39,171 nucleotides of DNA from UBA7887 sp964408735 (GCA_964408735.1 CAYPAX010000034.1:1-39171), one strand, 5' to 3'. Counted from the stretch's first letter, positions 1 to 8,408 are shown. Translations and numbers: made by a program. The notes: generated by a model from the sequence alone, not told the origin.

Positions 1-50
1 AGAATCAGACACAGCGACACGCGTCCAGAGCAGACTTCGTCAACGGGCTG

Positions 51-614
51 CTAGACCGCGATCGCCGTCGTCAGGTTCATCGGATTGCCCAGCGCGAAGC
101 CGCAAATCGCGTGCGGGCGAAGCGCCGACCAGGTCCAGCTGCTGCCCGCCTGCCGCGCCGCCAGCCAGTCCTGCTGGTCGTAGTAGAAATTGGGCGGCAT
201 GTGGCGCGGGTCGTCCTCCCTGGCCGGGGTCTTGAAGGGACCGAGGTGGGAGCCGTACCACTTGGTGCCCTCGATGAGGCTGACGTGCTGCAAGCCTGGC
301 GCCGCTGCTTCCAGGCCTTCCACCGCATTGACCAGCAGGGCCAGGTTGGGGCCGACATTGGTGGCGACGTTGGGCGCGTCGACCAGCCCGCCATAGAACA
401 GATGCGTGGCGTCGCCGAGGGGTGCGAGCTTATCGCGGGCCTGGCCGGCATCCAGGAGATCGGCGCCGATCCATTCGGCGCCCGGCGGCAGCTCCGGCTC
501 CCGCCGGGATAGCCCGACCACGCGCCAGCCCCCGATATCGCAGAGATGCCGCATCAGATTGCGGCCGACGACGCCGGTCGCGCCGACGACGACGGCGGTA
601 CGCGCCTCGCTCAT
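51..614 (-). CDS. Truncated PRISE-type (progesterone 5-beta-reductase/iridoid synthase-like) NAD(P)H reductase
   Basis: The 187-residue product starts with a dinucleotide-binding loop (GATGVVGRN, residues 11-19). It carries the hallmarks of the atypical SDR family that includes progesterone 5-beta-reductase and iridoid synthase: GTKWYG (116-121, with the catalytic-type Lys), NFYYDQQD (142-149, with the catalytic-type Tyr) and RPHAICGFALGNPMN. Family members reduce activated enone C=C bonds and usually run to about 350 residues. This one stops at a TAG where relatives continue with Tyr, and the 50 bases beyond do not resemble the family in any frame. The substrate-binding C-terminal half is therefore lost and the protein is probably inactive. 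The start codon overlaps the stop of the SLC13 gene (ATGA), so the two were co-translated. Family assignment is firm; truncation is seen directly, its cause is not. Confidence 0.75.
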   Translation of the reverse strand: MSEARTAVVVGATGVVGRNLMRHLCDIGGWRVVGLSRREPELPPGAEWIGADLLDAGQARDKLAPLGDATHLFYGGLVDAPNVATNVGPNLALLVNAVEGLEAAAPGLQHVSLIEGTKWYGSHLGPFKTPAREDDPRHMPPNFYYDQQDWLAARQAGSSWTWSALRPHAICGFALGNPMNLTTAIAV

Positions 615-2128
615 TGCGCCCCGTTCGCCCAGTCCGGCACCACGCCGAGCTCGATTCCGAAGACCATGCGCACGATGGTATAGGCGATCACCATGGTCAC
701 GGCGAGGCCGACCAGGTTCACCAGCACGCCGCCGCGGATGAGCTGGGCGATACGGATATAGCCCGACGCGAAGACCACGGCGTTGGGCGGTGTCGCCACC
801 GGCATCATGAAGGCGCAGCTCGCCGCCAGCACCGTCGGGAAGACGAGCAGCAGCGGGTTCTCGCCGATGCCGATGCCGATGGCGGCGACGATCGGCAGAA
901 AGGTGGCGGTGGTCGCGGTGTTGCTGGTCAGCTCCGTGAGCAGGATCATCAGTACCACCACGGAGAGGACCACGAGCACGGTCGGCAGCACGGCAAAGCC
1001 GCCGGCCTCGCCGCCGATCCAGTCGGCAAGGCCGCTGCCCTTGATGCCGGCCGCCAGCGACAGGCCGCCGCCGAACAGTACCACCACGCCCCAGGGCAGC
1101 TTGGCCGCCCACTCGCCGCTCAAGACGAAGATGCCTTTGCGCGGCTCGACCGGTATGACAAACATCGCCAGCGCACCAAGGAAGGCGATGCTGGTGTCGT
1201 TGAAGCCGATACCCGTTATGTCCTCAACCAGCGGCCGGAAGACCCAGAGGAAGGCGGTGACGGCGACGATGGCGGCAACGGTGCGTTCGCCGCGGGACAT
1301 TGGCCCGAGCGCGGCCAGCTGGTCGGCGATCATCTCGGCCTGCCCAGGCACCGCCTCCATGCGCAGGGGGAAGGCGATGCGGGTCAGCACCAACCAGGTC
1401 AGCGGCAGCATGATGGCCATGGTCGGCACACCAACCATCATCCACTCGCCGAAGCTCACCGTGATGCCATAGGTCTCGGACATGAAGCCTGCCAGCACCG
1501 CATTGGGCGCGGTGCCGATCAGCGTTCCCATGCCGCCAATGGTCGCGGCATAGGCGATCGAGATCATCAGCACGGTGGCGAAGCGCCGGCTCATGGCCTG
1601 CCGCTCGGGGTCGTCGCCGGCGCCATGGGACACGAACTCGATCACCGACAGCGCAATCGGCACCATCATCACCGTGGTGGTGGTGTTGAACACCCACATG
1701 CTGACCAGAGCCGCGGCCAGCATGAAGCCGCCAACCACGTTGGCCGGCTTGGCGCCGACCAGCGCCACCAGGTTGAGCGCGATGCGCCGGTGCAGGCCCC
1801 AGCGCTGCATGCCGAGGGCGATGATGAAGCCGCCGAGCATGAGGAAAATGATAGGATTGGCATAGGGGTAGGCGGTCTGCTTGACCGGCATGACGTCGAG
1901 CACGGGGAACAGCGCCAGCGGCAACAGCGCGGTGGCCGAAAGCGGAATCGCCTCGGTGACCCACCAGATGGCGATCAGCGCCGCGACGGCGGCGGTGCGC
2001 CAGCCTGCCGGCGACAGGCCTTCGGGCGCCGGCGCCAAGAGCAGCACGACGAACGCTACTGCGCCCAGGACCAGGCCCGTGGCCTGGGAGCGCGCGTAGC
2101 CGCCTTCGCTTGTTGGATCGTCGCTCAT
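611..2128 (-). CDS. SLC13/DASS-family anion (dicarboxylate or sulfate) transporter, copy 1
   Basis: This 505-residue polytopic inner-membrane protein belongs to the divalent anion:Na+ symporter family (VcINDY, CitT, SLC13). The first Ser-Asn-Thr substrate/sodium motif reads FNT (Phe147-Asn148-Thr149), while the second is canonical (TSNTATTATFLP). Conserved stretches such as GGMGTLIGTAPNA and PVATPPNAVVF are intact. The start at 2128 follows a strong purine-rich ribosome site (GGGGGGAG). The gene overlaps the downstream truncated reductase by four bases. A second family member lies at 13284-14723, with higher motif conservation. Substrate cannot be read from sequence: dicarboxylate, citrate and sulfate are all possible. 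The Ser-to-Phe change in the first motif may alter sodium or substrate binding. Confidence 0.9.
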   Translation of the reverse strand: MSDDPTSEGGYARSQATGLVLGAVAFVVLLLAPAPEGLSPAGWRTAAVAALIAIWWVTEAIPLSATALLPLALFPVLDVMPVKQTAYPYANPIIFLMLGGFIIALGMQRWGLHRRIALNLVALVGAKPANVVGGFMLAAALVSMWVFNTTTTVMMVPIALSVIEFVSHGAGDDPERQAMSRRFATVLMISIAYAATIGGMGTLIGTAPNAVLAGFMSETYGITVSFGEWMMVGVPTMAIMLPLTWLVLTRIAFPLRMEAVPGQAEMIADQLAALGPMSRGERTVAAIVAVTAFLWVFRPLVEDITGIGFNDTSIAFLGALAMFVIPVEPRKGIFVLSGEWAAKLPWGVVVLFGGGLSLAAGIKGSGLADWIGGEAGGFAVLPTVLVVLSVVVLMILLTELTSNTATTATFLPIVAAIGIGIGENPLLLVFPTVLAASCAFMMPVATPPNAVVFASGYIRIAQLIRGGVLVNLVGLAVTMVIAYTIVRMVFGIELGVVPDWANGAQ

Positions 2129-2176
2129 GTCTCCCCCCTGTCGCCTAGTGCCAGTGTACGGGGCTCGGCGGCAGGG

Positions 2177-2851
2177 TCAATTTCTTGACAAATCCGCGGA
2201 CTCGGCCTCGAAGCTGCGGGCGCGCCGCTTGGCTTCATCGAGCTGGTCTGCGGTCATGTCCCCGGCCAGGCGGTTGCGCGCGGCAACGGCGAGGCTGCTG
2301 CGCTGCCAGGCCGCAACCTGGTACCACTTGTAGGCCTCGATGCGGTCGCGCACCACGCCAACGCCCTCGGCGTGCATGTGGCCGAGATAGAGCTGGGCCT
2401 GGACGTGACCGCGGGCGCCGGCCCGGGAGAATTGCTCGAAGGCCGCCATGCGCAGGCTGTGCTCCGTCACCTCGATGCCGAAGGGGGCCGTCTCCTGCTC
2501 GAAATACATCAGGCCAAGGTTGAACAGGGCATCGGGATAGTCTTGATCCGCTGCCGCCTCGAACCAGGCCGCCGCCTCGTCGAAATCGGGCATGCCCAGC
2601 AGGCCGGTACGGAACATCACGCCGACCATGGTCTGCGCCTCTGCGCTACCGCCCTCGCCAAGCGGCAGCAGCAGGTCGAGCGCCAGGGCATAGTCGCGAT
2701 TGTCGAAGGCGATATGGGCCTCGGCAAGGCCTTCCTCGACGATCTCCTCGTAGGTCTTCTCCAGCGCCATGGCAGTGCCGGCAATGCCGCAAAGCAGCAC
2801 GAACCCGCCGATCAAAGCCCTCAGCATGTGTCTCATAGCCATACCCCGCAT
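2177..2851 (-). CDS. Exported Sel1-like/TPR repeat protein
   Basis: The protein begins with a signal peptide (basic MRGMAMRHMLR, then hydrophobic LIGGFVLLCGIAGTAMA) and continues as helical repeats of the Sel1 type. Examples are AQTMVGVMFRTG, ALFNLGLMYFE and AQLYLGHMHAEG followed by AYKWYQVAA. Sel1 repeats are scaffolds for protein-protein contacts, and exported versions act in the periplasm in envelope or secretion processes. The start at 2851 has AAGAGG nine bases upstream; an alternative ATG at 2836 has GCGGGG eight bases upstream and would shorten the signal peptide by five residues. The gene is divergent from the TolC-type gene, with only about 100 bases between them, so they may share a control region. 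No specific partner can be named. Confidence 0.8.
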   Translation of the reverse strand: MRGMAMRHMLRALIGGFVLLCGIAGTAMALEKTYEEIVEEGLAEAHIAFDNRDYALALDLLLPLGEGGSAEAQTMVGVMFRTGLLGMPDFDEAAAWFEAAADQDYPDALFNLGLMYFEQETAPFGIEVTEHSLRMAAFEQFSRAGARGHVQAQLYLGHMHAEGVGVVRDRIEAYKWYQVAAWQRSSLAVAARNRLAGDMTADQLDEAKRRARSFEAESADLSRN

Positions 2852-2954
2852 CCACTCGTGCCTCTTGAGATGCACCCGCTGGCGCCTCTCGGCAAGGGCC
2901 AATTCTATCAGAGCGGTTGCCTGCTGCCGATGCTGTCGGCATGATCCGCGCCGC

Positions 2955-4397
2955 ATGATGTGGCACGAGCACGAATGGCGGAGCGCGTTGAGCGGGGTGG
3001 CGATAGCTGCCGTGACGCTTACGGCTGCGTGTTCCCAGAGCACCTATCAGCCGGCACCGCTCGACACGGCAGCATCGGCGGACCGGCTGCTGGCGCGGGA
3101 TCTTGGCGACCCCGAGCTGCATGCCGCCCTGGCCGCCAATGGCGAAAGCATAGCAGGCGGCTGGCGCCTGCGGGCCTTGACCGTGGCCGCGATCCACTTC
3201 GACCCGGCCCTGGCCGCCGCAAGGGCAGAATGGCACCGCCGCATCGCGGCGGAGGCCAGCGCGGCCCAGCGGCCCAATCCGCTTGTCGAGCCGGAACTCT
3301 CCTATCACTCCGACCCGGAAGGCGGCGACGGCCCCTGGACCATCGGCGCGGCGATCGCGATACCGTTCTTGCCCGAAGACAAGCGCGAGGCACGCATGGC
3401 CCTGGCCCGGGCCGACAGCGAGGCCGCGCGACTGGTGGCGGCGGAGATCGCCTGGCAGCGCCGCGGCACGGTTCGCGATGCGGTGGTCGCCTGCCACCGT
3501 GCCGACAGCTTGCTCCGGCTCGCTGCCGCCGAGATCGCCTTGCACAGGGAAGTGGTGGAGATTTTCGAGCGCCGCCGCGCCCTCGGCGAAGCCAATCTCA
3601 CCGAAGTCAATCTGGCACGCCGCGGTGCCGACGCCAGCCACCGTGACGAGGCCGGCTTGCGCGCCGCCGGCGAGGCCTGCCGCGGCGAGCTGGCCAGCGC
3701 CCTCGGCCTGCCACTGGCAGAGGTGCGCAATCTGGCGCTTGCCTATGACGGCATGATGCCGGGCGATGCGATCGCCGTGCCAAGCGCCGGCATGCGCCGC
3801 GCAGCCCTTCTTGGCGGCCTGGGCATTCGTGAGGCCCTCGCCGCCTATGCCGCCAGCGAGGCTGGGCTGCGCCTGGCAGTGGCCAGGCAATATCCCGATA
3901 TTACCCTCTCGCCGGGTCTGTTCTGGGACCAGGGCGGGCTGCTCTGGGCGCTCGGTGGCGGCCTCACGGCTGCCCTCTTGCACAACAACGAGGGCCCGAT
4001 CGCCGAGGCCGAGGCCGCGCGCCGCGCCGCCGCCCAGGGCGTGCTCGCGGTGCAGGGGCGTATCGTTGCCGCCTTGGCGGATGCGGATGCCCGCCTGACC
4101 GCGACGCGGGTGGAGCTTGAGGCCGCCGCCGCCTTGCTCGATCGCCGGCGTGAGCGCCTGGCCGTCGCCGAGCGGCGGCTCCAGGGCGGCGATGTCGGGC
4201 GCCTGGAAGTCACCGAGGCAGGGCTCGCGGTACGCGAGGCCGAAAGCGCAGTGCTGGCCGCCCGTCTGGATCTGATTGCCGTCCAGGCGCACTACGAAGA
4301 TGCCGTCGGGCTGCCATTGATCGGCCGCCGCGGCCCGGCACTCGATCTCGAAGCCCTGGCCCTGCGCGAGCCCGGCTGGAACGGGGGAATACGGTGA
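2955..4397 (+). CDS. TolC-family outer-membrane efflux lipoprotein
   Basis: This 480-residue protein has a lipoprotein-type signal peptide with lipobox TAAC (Cys26 counted from the first Met). Long, Ala/Arg/Glu-rich alpha-helical repeats follow, as in outer membrane efflux proteins of the TolC/CusC/CzcC group: ARAEWHRRIAAEASAAQRPNPLVEPELSY-type first helix, ADSEAARLVAAE and RRRALGEANLTEVNLAR. It would form the outer-membrane channel of a tripartite pump. Two adjacent ATG codons (2955, 2958) could serve as start. The stop overlaps the GTG start of the adaptor gene, which implies translational coupling. The matching RND pump is not adjacent but lies 5.8 kb further on, at 10208. Cargo is unknown; metal ions are plausible from the adaptor's acidic tract. 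Confidence 0.85.
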   Translation: MMWHEHEWRSALSGVAIAAVTLTAACSQSTYQPAPLDTAASADRLLARDLGDPELHAALAANGESIAGGWRLRALTVAAIHFDPALAAARAEWHRRIAAEASAAQRPNPLVEPELSYHSDPEGGDGPWTIGAAIAIPFLPEDKREARMALARADSEAARLVAAEIAWQRRGTVRDAVVACHRADSLLRLAAAEIALHREVVEIFERRRALGEANLTEVNLARRGADASHRDEAGLRAAGEACRGELASALGLPLAEVRNLALAYDGMMPGDAIAVPSAGMRRAALLGGLGIREALAAYAASEAGLRLAVARQYPDITLSPGLFWDQGGLLWALGGGLTAALLHNNEGPIAEAEAARRAAAQGVLAVQGRIVAALADADARLTATRVELEAAAALLDRRRERLAVAERRLQGGDVGRLEVTEAGLAVREAESAVLAARLDLIAVQAHYEDAVGLPLIGRRGPALDLEALALREPGWNGGIR

Positions 4398-5554
4398 GCT
4401 TTCTGCGATTGCTGATGTGGGTGGCGATCTCTGCCGTCGTCGTCGCGGGCCTCATCCGGCCCGATATCTCCGGGCCGCTGCTGGCACAGGCGCAGGCGCG
4501 CGCGGTGGTCGCCTGGGAACACGCCATCGCCTGGCTCAAGGCCAGTGGCGAGACGGAATACGCGGCATACGAAGACGACGACGATGATGACGACGACGAG
4601 CACGCTGGCGACGATGACGACGATGCCGAGCCGGCGCTGATCGTCGGCGGCGTGCCGGCCGTTCGCCTCGACGAAGAGACCCAGGACCTCGGCGGCATCG
4701 AGACCGCCGTACTCGAAGCGGCCACCCTGGTGCCCGAAGTGGCTCTGGTGGGCGAAGTGGTCGATATCCAGCCCTTGATCGACCAGCGCGCTCAGTATCG
4801 CGAAGCCTATTTCCGGGCCCAGGCCGCAGACATTCGCCTCGATGCCTTGCGCGCCGAACACCGGCGCCTGGCGGCGCTCTACAGCGACGATGCCAATGTG
4901 GCGCAGAAGACCGTGCAGCAGGCCGAGGCCGCCTGGCAGGCCGAGAGGGCGGAACGCAATCGCCTTTGGGACGGTCTCGATACCCTGCGCCAGCGCGCCG
5001 CCCGCGATTGGGGCCGGGTGCTGTCGGGTTGGGCCTTCGAGCGCGAAAACGCTGCCTTCGAAGCCCTGTTCCATCGCCGCGACACGGTGATTCTCGTGCA
5101 TCTGCCGGCGGCCCTACCATTGGCGCCCGGCGTCGCACAGGCCTTCGTCGCCGCCGATGGCGAGCGCATGTCGGCCAAGCCCGCCGCCCACATATCGCCG
5201 GCGGCGCGCGGCGGCCGTGCCGCGCCGGGTGAAGCGCATTTCTTTGTCGCTGCCGATACTGTGTTGCCGGCCGGCACACGGGTCCAGCTTTGGCTGCCGC
5301 AACACGCCGAGCCCCTGGCCGGGCGCGCCTTGCCGGCAAGCGCCGTGGTCCACGCCTTGGGTCGCAGCTGGGCCTATGTGCAGGTGGACGACGAGCACTT
5401 CGTGCGCCGCGCCGTCGACCTTTCCCACCCCCTGCCCGACGGGCGCTACCTGGTCCAGGCCCTGGCAGCGGACGAAGCTGCCGCCGTGACAGGCGCGGTG
5501 GTGTTGTACGCCGAAGAATTCCGCTCGCAGGTTCGCGACGAAGACGACGATTGA
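4394..5554 (+). CDS. RND/HlyD-type periplasmic adaptor protein with Asp-rich tract
   Basis: The 386-residue product opens with a single N-terminal membrane helix or signal (MSFLRLLMWVAISAVVVAGLI). It then has an acidic tract at residues 60-79: Glu, eight consecutive Asp, EHAG, five Asp. A barrel/lipoyl-like region follows with LVGEVVDIQPLIDQRAQ, an alpha-hairpin coiled coil (about residues 135-210, Glu/Arg/Ala-rich), and beta-rich barrel segments ending in VVLYAEEFRSQ. This is the CusB/CzcB-type layout, and the protein probably bridges the TolC lipoprotein to an RND pump. The GTG start overlaps the upstream stop (GTGA) and has GGGGGAA upstream. The C-terminus is also acidic (RDEDDD). The Asp-rich tract may bind divalent cations, by analogy with His-rich adaptor N-termini; that is inference. 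Confidence 0.75.
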   Translation: MSFLRLLMWVAISAVVVAGLIRPDISGPLLAQAQARAVVAWEHAIAWLKASGETEYAAYEDDDDDDDDEHAGDDDDDAEPALIVGGVPAVRLDEETQDLGGIETAVLEAATLVPEVALVGEVVDIQPLIDQRAQYREAYFRAQAADIRLDALRAEHRRLAALYSDDANVAQKTVQQAEAAWQAERAERNRLWDGLDTLRQRAARDWGRVLSGWAFERENAAFEALFHRRDTVILVHLPAALPLAPGVAQAFVAADGERMSAKPAAHISPAARGGRAAPGEAHFFVAADTVLPAGTRVQLWLPQHAEPLAGRALPASAVVHALGRSWAYVQVDDEHFVRRAVDLSHPLPDGRYLVQALAADEAAAVTGAVVLYAEEFRSQVRDEDDD

Positions 5555-5563
5555 GGTTGCTCG

Positions 5564-6232
5564 ATGGCTGACAAATCTCTCGATGTCTATTTCGACTACA
5601 AAAGCCCCTACGCCTATCTCGCCGTGGCGCAAACCTGGGAGCTTGAGCGGGATTTCGCGGTGCGGCTCAACTGGCTGCCCTACACCCTCAATATTCCGGA
5701 TTTTCTCGGCAGCGCCAAGGTGGCCGCCGATGGCGAGGTGCTGGAGGCCGAGCGCTCCGAGCATCAATGGCGGCGGGTGCGCTACTCCTACATGGACGTG
5801 CGCCGCTACGCCAACCTGCGCGGTCTGACCGTGCGCGGGCCGCAGAAGATCTGGGATTCGTCGCTGGCCGGCATCGGCATGCTCTACGCCAAGCAGCAAG
5901 GCGCCGTGCGCGCCTATACGGACATCACATACGACCGCTTTTGGAAGCGCGAGCTCGATATCGAGGATCGCGAAGTGTTGCGCGCCGTGCTCGCCGAGGC
6001 CGGTGCCGATACGGCGGGCTGGGACGCCTATGTCGATGGCAAGGGCCGCAGCGAGCACGACCGCATCCGCGCCGAGGCCGAAGAACTGGGCGTCTTCGGC
6101 GTGCCGAGCTATGTCGTCGACGACGAATTGTTCTGGGGCCGCGAGCACCTATCCATGGTGCGCCTGCGCCTCGCCGAGCAGGGCCTGGCCAAACCCGGTG
6201 TCGAGGTCGACGTACCGCACGCCTTGCGCTGA
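5564..6232 (+). CDS. 2-hydroxychromene-2-carboxylate isomerase/DsbA-fold (kappa-GST-like) protein
   Basis: The 222-residue protein shows the thioredoxin-fold signature of HCCA isomerases and kappa glutathione transferases. FDYKSPYAYLA (residues 10-20) places Ser14 where DsbA has CxxC and where HCCA isomerases have their catalytic Ser. The cis-Pro region reads GVFGVPSYVVDDELFWGREHL near the C-terminus. Known relatives use glutathione to isomerise hydroxychromene carboxylates in naphthalene breakdown, but most genomic members have untested substrates. There is no CxxC, so a disulfide oxidase role is unlikely. GAGG lies seven bases before the ATG and the gene follows the adaptor stop by nine bases, so it belongs to the same operon. 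The functional link with efflux is unclear. Confidence 0.85.
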   Translation: MADKSLDVYFDYKSPYAYLAVAQTWELERDFAVRLNWLPYTLNIPDFLGSAKVAADGEVLEAERSEHQWRRVRYSYMDVRRYANLRGLTVRGPQKIWDSSLAGIGMLYAKQQGAVRAYTDITYDRFWKRELDIEDREVLRAVLAEAGADTAGWDAYVDGKGRSEHDRIRAEAEELGVFGVPSYVVDDELFWGREHLSMVRLRLAEQGLAKPGVEVDVPHALR

Positions 6233-6250
6233 GCGCGACGTGACCTCGGG

Positions 6251-6637
6251 CTACGCCTTCGCAGAGATCGCCTCGACCTCAAGCAGAAACTGCGGGCGAA
6301 CCAATTCGGGCACGACCAGCAGCATCGAGGCCGGACGCGCATCGCCAAGGAAATGCGCACGCACCTTGACGTATACGGCGATGTCCGAGGCGCGGGTGAG
6401 ATAGTGCGTGACCTTGACGAGGTCGGCGACCGTCATCTCGGCCTGGGCCAGCATATCAACGATGTGGCGCCACACGATCTCGGCCTGCCCGGCAATGTCG
6501 TCGGCAAGCGCGCCATCGCGGGCAAGGCCAGGCGTTCCCGAGGTAAACAGCCAGCGCGCATTTGCCGGCGCCTCGACCGCGTCGCTGTAGCTGCCGATCT
6601 GGCTTGCGACACCGACATTGTGAAACGTGTTGGCCAT
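6251..6637 (-). CDS. Rid (YjgF/YER057c/UK114) family protein
   Basis: This 128-residue protein fits the trimeric Rid fold: LFTSGTPGLARDGALADDIAGQAEIVWRHI, then TVADLVKVTHYLTRASDIAVYVKVRAHFLG, and RPASMLLVVPELVRPQFLLEVEAISA. RidA itself hydrolyses reactive enamine/imine intermediates. Here the usual Arg in the ARL motif preceding the EIEA strand does not line up by eye: Leu sits there and an Arg occurs three residues later. A Rid1-7 subfamily with a different or unknown activity is therefore more likely than RidA proper. The start at 6637 is marked by a strong GGAGGAGG site. The gene ends convergent with the isomerase gene, with an 18-base gap. Confidence 0.85.
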   Translation of the reverse strand: MANTFHNVGVASQIGSYSDAVEAPANARWLFTSGTPGLARDGALADDIAGQAEIVWRHIVDMLAQAEMTVADLVKVTHYLTRASDIAVYVKVRAHFLGDARPASMLLVVPELVRPQFLLEVEAISAKA

Positions 6638-6770
6638 CGTTTCCTCCTCCACTGGGTTTTCGAGTAGAGGCGCGGCGCCGGTCAGGCGGCTGATTGGCGT
6701 CGGCCTCCCTTGCACAGTGCGCCGATTGCCACATAAAATACGCGTACCGTCTAGCAACAAGGCTTGGCCG

Positions 6771-7022
6771 ATGCTGATCCTGCGACGACTGCTCACCCAC
6801 GCGGCAAGACGAGCGGCAGCCGATCCGCGCGTCCAGGCCAAAGCCGCCGACATGTACGAGGAGAAGGTCAAGCCGCGCGCCGATACCGCGTGGCGCAACA
6901 CCAAGGCGAATCTCGATTTCGCCAAATCCGAGTTGCGCGACCTTGCCGGCGAGACGGATCCCCGCAAGAAGCCGATGGCATTCCTTTCCAAAGCCAAGAA
7001 GCGGTTTCTCGACGGAGATTGA
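6771..7022 (+). CDS. Small basic hypothetical protein
   Basis: The 83-residue product is rich in Lys, Arg and Ala (MLILRRLLTHAARRAAADPRVQAKA, later KAKKRFLDGD). It has no membrane segment or recognised domain and looks mostly helical. I chose the ATG at 6771 because the upstream part of the frame lacks coding character and AAGG lies eight bases before it. Codon use (GC at third positions) matches the neighbours, which supports a real gene. It is a conserved-hypothetical type seen in alphaproteobacteria, and no function can be given. It is convergent with the small membrane protein at 7037-7231. Confidence 0.6.
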   Translation: MLILRRLLTHAARRAAADPRVQAKAADMYEEKVKPRADTAWRNTKANLDFAKSELRDLAGETDPRKKPMAFLSKAKKRFLDGD

Positions 7023-7036
7023 CGGCACCGCACGCC

Positions 7037-7231
7037 CTACGCTGAGCCCTTGTCCTGCCTGTCGTCGCGGCGGGCCTCGGGGAAGACCCAGATGCCGAGC
7101 ACCATCAATGCACCCAGGGCCAGCGCCAACCAGCCGATGGCGGGCGCACCGTGGCCGCGCTCGTACCAGAGCATGACGCCGGCGACGATGCAGACCGTGA
7201 GCGACAGCAGCAGCTTCAGATGTGGCGGCAT
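7037..7231 (-). CDS. Small two-helix membrane protein
   Basis: The 64-residue protein has two hydrophobic helices: LKLLLSLTVCIVAGVMLWY (about residues 5-23) and IGWLALALGALMVLGIWVF (32-50). A short charged tail follows (PEARRDDRQDKGSA). A clear GGGAGAA ribosome site four bases before the ATG supports the start. The topology is a simple hairpin in the inner membrane. I recognise no family and propose no function. It lies between the basic small protein (convergent) and the DUF6166 gene (divergent, 56 bases away). Confidence 0.6.
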   Translation of the reverse strand: MPPHLKLLLSLTVCIVAGVMLWYERGHGAPAIGWLALALGALMVLGIWVFPEARRDDRQDKGSA

Positions 7232-7287
7232 GGCATTCTCCCAAGTTCCCCTTTGCGATAGATTAGACCAAGGAAGGGGGGGTGGCG

Positions 7288-7590
7288 ATGAAACGCTATG
7301 TAGGCCGGCGCACCATCGACGGCATCCAGGTCACGGTCGACGGCGAGCCCTTGGCCGAGCGCACCGATATCGCGGCTCTGACCAAGACAGGGTTCGAATG
7401 GACCTATGAGGGCGCGTCACCCGCGCAATTGGCGCTGGCCATTCTCGCCGACCATTTCGGCAATGATACCAAGGCCTTAGAGATGCATGAGGCGTTCATG
7501 CGCGCCGTGGTGGCCAATTTCGGCAACGACTGGGAGATGTCGAGCGACGATATCGACAGCGCACTGGCGGCGATTTCCTCAGAAGGCTAG
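7288..7590 (+). CDS. DUF6166 domain protein
   Basis: The product of about 100 residues carries the pattern I associate with DUF6166. An N-terminal RYVGRRTIDGIQVTVDGEPL is followed by TGFEWTYEGASPAQLALAILADHFG and a C-terminal acidic helix (MSSDDIDSALAAI). The family has no established function; it is small, soluble and found in scattered bacteria and plasmids. An ATG at 7288 with a GGAAGGGGGG tract upstream is preferred, but a GTG at 7282 (two residues longer) is also possible. It is followed 30 bases later by the fatty-acid hydroxylase-superfamily gene on the same strand, so the two may share a transcript. Confidence 0.75.
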   Translation: MKRYVGRRTIDGIQVTVDGEPLAERTDIAALTKTGFEWTYEGASPAQLALAILADHFGNDTKALEMHEAFMRAVVANFGNDWEMSSDDIDSALAAISSEG

Positions 7591-7620
7591 AATTCCGGCC
7601 AAAGAGTGGTGGAGGACGTC

Positions 7621-8403
7621 ATGGAACTCGTCAGCAGCGAGATGAGCGAGCGTCAGCTGGCCTATCGTGCGGAATATCGCCGTCGCATAGACGGCTGGTA
7701 CAACGGCTTTCTGCATGTCGCGGTGATCTACGCCATCGGCATCATGGCCTACACCATCTTCATTTCGCACATCCAGGCCGTGGCCTGGTGGGAATGGCTG
7801 ACCATCCCCGTGGTCTTTCTGATCTGCAATACCTTCGAGTGGTTCCTGCATGCCCAGGTCATGCACCGGCCGCAGACCAACAAGGCACTGCGCGCCATCT
7901 ACACCCGCCATACCCTGATGCATCACCAGTTCTTCACGGACAGCGAGATGCGCTTTGCCGGCCAGAAGGACTGGCGCGTGACCTTCTTTCCGCCCTATGC
8001 GCTGGTGGTCTTCACGCTGATGTCGATTCCCGGGGCGCTCATTCTGGGCTGGCTGATCTCGGCCAATGTGGGCTGGCTTTTGATGTGCACCACGACGGGC
8101 ATGTATCTGGTCTACGAGTTCATGCACTTCTGCTGCCACGTCGAAGAGAGCTGGTTCGTGCGCAACTGCCCCTTCGTCAACACCATCCGCCGCCATCACA
8201 CCGCCCATCACGACCAATCGATCATGATGGAGCGCAACATGAACCTCACTTTTCCGATTGCGGATTGGATGTTCGGCACCTCGGACCTGGATCGCGGCCT
8301 GCTAGGGCACCTCTTCAACGGCTATAGCAGCGAACATGTGCGGGGCGACTTGCGCCGCGCCTCGCGCACCCCGGACGGGCACGCGGCGACGCAAGGGGCG
8401 TAA
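7621..8403 (+). CDS. Fatty acid hydroxylase/sterol desaturase superfamily membrane protein
   Basis: The 260-residue integral membrane protein has the eight-histidine di-iron layout of the superfamily: HAQVMH (His77, His82), HTLMHH (His97, 101, 102), HFCCH (His169, 173) and HHTAHH (His192, 193, 196, 197). Hydrophobic helices lie around residues 33-50, 60-75 and 125-168. Relatives hydroxylate or desaturate lipids, sterols or carotenoids at the membrane using O2. The spacing of the first box (HxxxxH) and the long central part resemble uncharacterised bacterial members rather than carotene hydroxylase. GGAGG five bases upstream fixes the start at 7621. The substrate is unknown, but iron ligands look complete and an active oxygenase is expected. 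Confidence 0.85.
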   Translation: MELVSSEMSERQLAYRAEYRRRIDGWYNGFLHVAVIYAIGIMAYTIFISHIQAVAWWEWLTIPVVFLICNTFEWFLHAQVMHRPQTNKALRAIYTRHTLMHHQFFTDSEMRFAGQKDWRVTFFPPYALVVFTLMSIPGALILGWLISANVGWLLMCTTTGMYLVYEFMHFCCHVEESWFVRNCPFVNTIRRHHTAHHDQSIMMERNMNLTFPIADWMFGTSDLDRGLLGHLFNGYSSEHVRGDLRRASRTPDGHAATQGA

Positions 8404-8408
8404 GGCGT

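Noticed and set aside
422..2188. Long plus-strand open frame opposite the SLC13 gene
   Set aside because: It is His/Arg/Gly-rich low-complexity antisense sequence, matches no family, and the opposite strand encodes a clear transporter.
4571..4630. Microsatellite or CRISPR-like repeat at the GAC/GAT run
   Set aside because: It stays in frame in a coupled gene and codes for an acidic tract; there is no spacer/repeat structure.
5564..6232. DsbA disulfide oxidoreductase
   Set aside because: There is no CxxC motif and no signal peptide; Ser14 occupies the active position as in HCCA isomerases.
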